A stretch of 64,000 nt of DNA, taken from positions 1,302,001 through 1,366,000 of the forward strand of contig OY769938.1 of NCBI GenBank assembly GCA_963669295.1, given 5' to 3'. The stretch comes from G963669295 sp963669295. Lineage in GTDB: Bacteria; Bacteroidota; Bacteroidia; Flavobacteriales_D; CALLUQ01. The position numbers and the translations under genes are program-made. This document shows, in pieces, positions 62,269 through 64,000 of the stretch (positions are counted from its first letter, which is position 1; each line of letters begins with the position of its first letter). The notes below the pieces were generated by a model. The model was not told the origin of the DNA, ran no database searches, and saw nothing but the letters and a program-made list of their open reading frames with translations.

Positions 62269-62276
62269 TAGCTTTG
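62269..62276 (+). promoter_or_regulatory. Promoter -7 box directly before the methyltransferase gene
   Basis: TAGCTTTG, an exact TAnnTTTG match, ends 4 bases before the ATG at 62281. It sits just after the terminator T tract. No -33 box is recognised. The mRNA would be leaderless. Confidence 0.45.
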
Positions 62277-62280
62277 TTCC

Positions 62281-63003
62281 ATGACACTTTCTGCACAACA
62301 TGACCCAATGGGCAACGCCATTCATGATTATTTCAATGCACCTGGCGAATTGGAGGTAAATGTTACTTGTAGTGTTGGCGACGATGGTGTGATTACCCTA
62401 CCCTACCTCTTCCGATCGTATGAGGAAATGCCGGTATTGGAACAAATTGCCTTAATGTCGTGTAAAGGCGATGTGTTGGATGTTGGTGCCGGTGCCGGAA
62501 GTCATGCCTTGTATTTGCAAACATTGGGACATGATGTGCTGGCCATTGATATTTCTGAGCTTTCGGTACAAGTGATCCAACAACGCGGAGTAAAAGCAGC
62601 ACAAGCCATTGACTTTTTTGACCTGCAAGGCCAACAATTTGATACTTTATTAATGATGATGAACGGCATTGGTTTTGTACAAACGCTTCATCGAATGGAT
62701 GAATTCTTTGCTCATGCCAAAACCTTGTTGCTTCGTGGTGGGCAAATCATTCTCGATTCTACCGATGTGCGCTACTTATACCTTGAAGAAGACGGGTCGT
62801 TGCGCATGGATTTAGAGCAAACGTATTATGGTGAAGCAACGTATCAAATGGAATACAATGACATTAAAGGCGAGCCATTTCCATGGCTGTTTATCGATTA
62901 CGATACACTGGCGACAAAAGCAAAAGAAAATGGATTTGATTGCGAATTTCTTGCCGAAGCTTTTCCCCACAGCTATTTGGCAAAGCTTAGCCTCCAATCT
63001 TAA
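62281..63003 (+). CDS. Class I SAM-dependent methyltransferase
   Basis: 240 residues with a standard fold: motif I VLDVGAGAGSHAL (about residues 61-73), motif II VLAIDISELS, post-I AIDFFDLQGQQFDTLLMMMN and LLLRGGQIILDSTD. A preceding region (ELEVNVTCSVGDDGVITLPY) and the phrase MNGIGFVQTL suggest a small-molecule methyltransferase, substrate unknown. The gene overlaps the convergent moaA by 17 bases at the 3' ends. It starts 18 bases after a terminator and 4 bases after a -7 box. Confidence 0.85.
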   Translation: MTLSAQHDPMGNAIHDYFNAPGELEVNVTCSVGDDGVITLPYLFRSYEEMPVLEQIALMSCKGDVLDVGAGAGSHALYLQTLGHDVLAIDISELSVQVIQQRGVKAAQAIDFFDLQGQQFDTLLMMMNGIGFVQTLHRMDEFFAHAKTLLLRGGQIILDSTDVRYLYLEEDGSLRMDLEQTYYGEATYQMEYNDIKGEPFPWLFIDYDTLATKAKENGFDCEFLAEAFPHSYLAKLSLQS

Positions 63004-63973
63004 TCATGCTGCGTGCAGAAAGTTGTTGCATAAGCTTATCATGATCTTCAAATTCGGGCAGTCCACCAAGCTTCCAGGCCTTCCCTAAAACAGCACTTCG
63101 AATAAAAGGATAGATGTCTTCTCCTTTTCTGAAGCGGGTGAGCAAGTCAGTTTCGGCAGTAGCAAATAAGCAGTTTCGCATTTTACCATCGGCAGTAAGA
63201 CGCATACGGTTGCACGAAGAACAAAAAGGTTCACTCACTGTACTAATCACAGCAAAGGTTCCTTTGAAATCAGGCACATGATAGCTTTTTGCAGTGGCAT
63301 TTGGCTTGTCGGCCAATTTTACAATGTCGTATTGTTGCTCAATGGTTGCTAACATCTCTTCATGGGTATGTACCGTTTCCAACTCCCACTTGTTGCCATC
63401 AAAGGGCATGAACTCGATAAAGCGCACATGGATGGGTAGGTGTTGAGTGAGCGCCACAAAATCAATCACCTCATCACTATTTTTTCCTTTCATTACTACC
63501 ACATTCAACTTCACTTTAAACCCCTCATCCATGAGCAGTTGTACATTGTCCCAAACCCTGGTATAATGATCGCGTTGCGATAACGCCTTAAATCGTTCAG
63601 GCTGTAGTGTATCGAAGCTAATGTTAACACTTTTTAGCCCGGCAGCTTTAAATTGATTGATGTACTTATCAGCAAATATTCCATTGGTGGTAAGGGCCAA
63701 TTTCACCGGTAGTTTCGACAACCGCTCCAGTATTTCAGGAAACGCTTTACGCACCAGTGGTTCCCCTCCTGTAAGGCGAATACGTTTAACACCATAAGCA
63801 ACAAATATTCGGGCAATGCTTTCAATTTCCTCAGGACTCATCAGGTGCTCGTTCCGCATAAAATCGTAATGCTCGTTGGGCATACAATAGATGCATCGCA
63901 AGTTGCACTTGTCCGTCAACGAAATTCGAAGGTAATCATGTACCCGCCCAAAGTTATCTTGAAGTTGCTCCAT
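62987..63973 (-). CDS. moaA: GTP 3',8-cyclase
   Basis: 328-residue radical SAM enzyme that catalyses the first step of molybdenum cofactor synthesis. The N-terminal cluster motif is CNLRCIYC (CxxxCxxC), the C-terminal cluster is CSSCNRMRLTADGKMRNC, and the protein ends in the conserved GlyGly (MIKIGG). The GTP/SAM segment RLTGGEPLVRK is present. It is separated by about 7 kb from the rest of the pathway (moeA to moaCB) and has its own promoter box. It overlaps the methyltransferase gene tail to tail. Confidence 0.96.
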   Translation of the reverse strand: MEQLQDNFGRVHDYLRISLTDKCNLRCIYCMPNEHYDFMRNEHLMSPEEIESIARIFVAYGVKRIRLTGGEPLVRKAFPEILERLSKLPVKLALTTNGIFADKYINQFKAAGLKSVNISFDTLQPERFKALSQRDHYTRVWDNVQLLMDEGFKVKLNVVVMKGKNSDEVIDFVALTQHLPIHVRFIEFMPFDGNKWELETVHTHEEMLATIEQQYDIVKLADKPNATAKSYHVPDFKGTFAVISTVSEPFCSSCNRMRLTADGKMRNCLFATAETDLLTRFRKGEDIYPFIRSAVLGKAWKLGGLPEFEDHDKLMQQLSARSMIKIGG

Positions 63974-63979
63974 GCACTA

Positions 63980-63987
63980 CAAAGGTA
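63980..63987 (-). promoter_or_regulatory. Promoter -7 box directly before moaA
   Basis: The minus strand reads TACCTTTG, an exact TAnnTTTG match, ending 6 bases before the ATG at 63973. The -33 region falls beyond the window. Confidence 0.5.
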
Positions 63988-64000
63988 AGGTTATTCCATA

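Noticed and set aside
1..64000. Search for tRNAs, rRNAs, riboswitches, insertion sequences and CRISPR arrays
   Set aside because: No TPsiC-like arm in a cloverleaf context, no known riboswitch core, no transposase-like protein and no regularly spaced identical repeats were found by eye; short or divergent cases could be missed.

Overview
The window is chromosomal DNA from a member of the Bacteroidota, most likely a flavobacterial-type aerobe. Five things point there: an Alternative Complex III plus caa3-type oxidase cluster; type IX secretion (T9SS) C-terminal sorting domains on four large secreted proteins; SprB-type repeats; a permease/M1-peptidase fusion; and Bacteroidota-type promoters (-7 box TAnnTTTG, sometimes with TTTG or TTG about 20 bases upstream) with almost no Shine-Dalgarno sequences. 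No tRNA, rRNA, insertion sequence, phage gene or CRISPR array was recognised.

Layout. Positions 1-12543 (minus strand) hold a respiratory operon read actA-actB-actC-actD-actE-actF-ctaC-ctaD: quinol oxidation by Alternative Complex III coupled to cytochrome c oxidase. It is closed by a hairpin terminator that touches the start codon of the next, truncated gene. A SPOR-domain gene (12871) diverges from it. Positions 13587-18034 (minus) carry rimP-nusA-infB, with a promoter and then a terminator-like hairpin in the leader. A YwqK/MORN-like repeat protein, a small FAD protein and a methyltransferase follow. Positions 21883-28527 hold two large T9SS cargo proteins (an M4 metalloprotease and a type B sorted adhesin-like protein) flanking a tiny two-helix membrane protein. 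The gap at 28528-28995 contains a convincing small RNA candidate. Positions 28996-38543 hold a conserved protein of unknown role, penicillin-binding protein 1C and a divergent alpha-2-macroglobulin lipoprotein with an intact thioester motif. Three secreted proteins of unknown function come next, then a 0.68 kb island with coding relics and a 21-base minisatellite, then an ABC transporter whose permease is fused to an M1-type peptidase (42372-46934). A giant trypsin-like/SprB-repeat T9SS protein fills 47022-52310.

Positions 52428-55789 are a compact molybdenum cofactor operon (moeA-mobA-moaD-moaE-moaCB); moaA lies 7 kb away at the right edge. Between them are a GH3-like/beta-lactamase-like fusion whose GH3 active site looks destroyed, a T9SS cargo protein with its small partner gene, a 0.7 kb gene-free stretch rich in hairpins, and a methyltransferase that overlaps moaA tail to tail.

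The most notable observations are: (1) a roughly 95-nt RNA candidate at 28797-28893 with its own promoter, a 12-bp closing stem that is perfect only on the minus strand, and a U8 terminator; (2) a promoter/hairpin arrangement ahead of rimP-nusA-infB that looks like transcription attenuation in an operon encoding NusA; (3) four genes whose -7 promoter box ends only 4-8 bases before the start codon, suggesting leaderless mRNAs; (4) the catalytically dead-looking GH3 domain; (5) the unexplained islands at 41690-42317 and 61566-62230. All calls come from reading the sequence; no database search was run.
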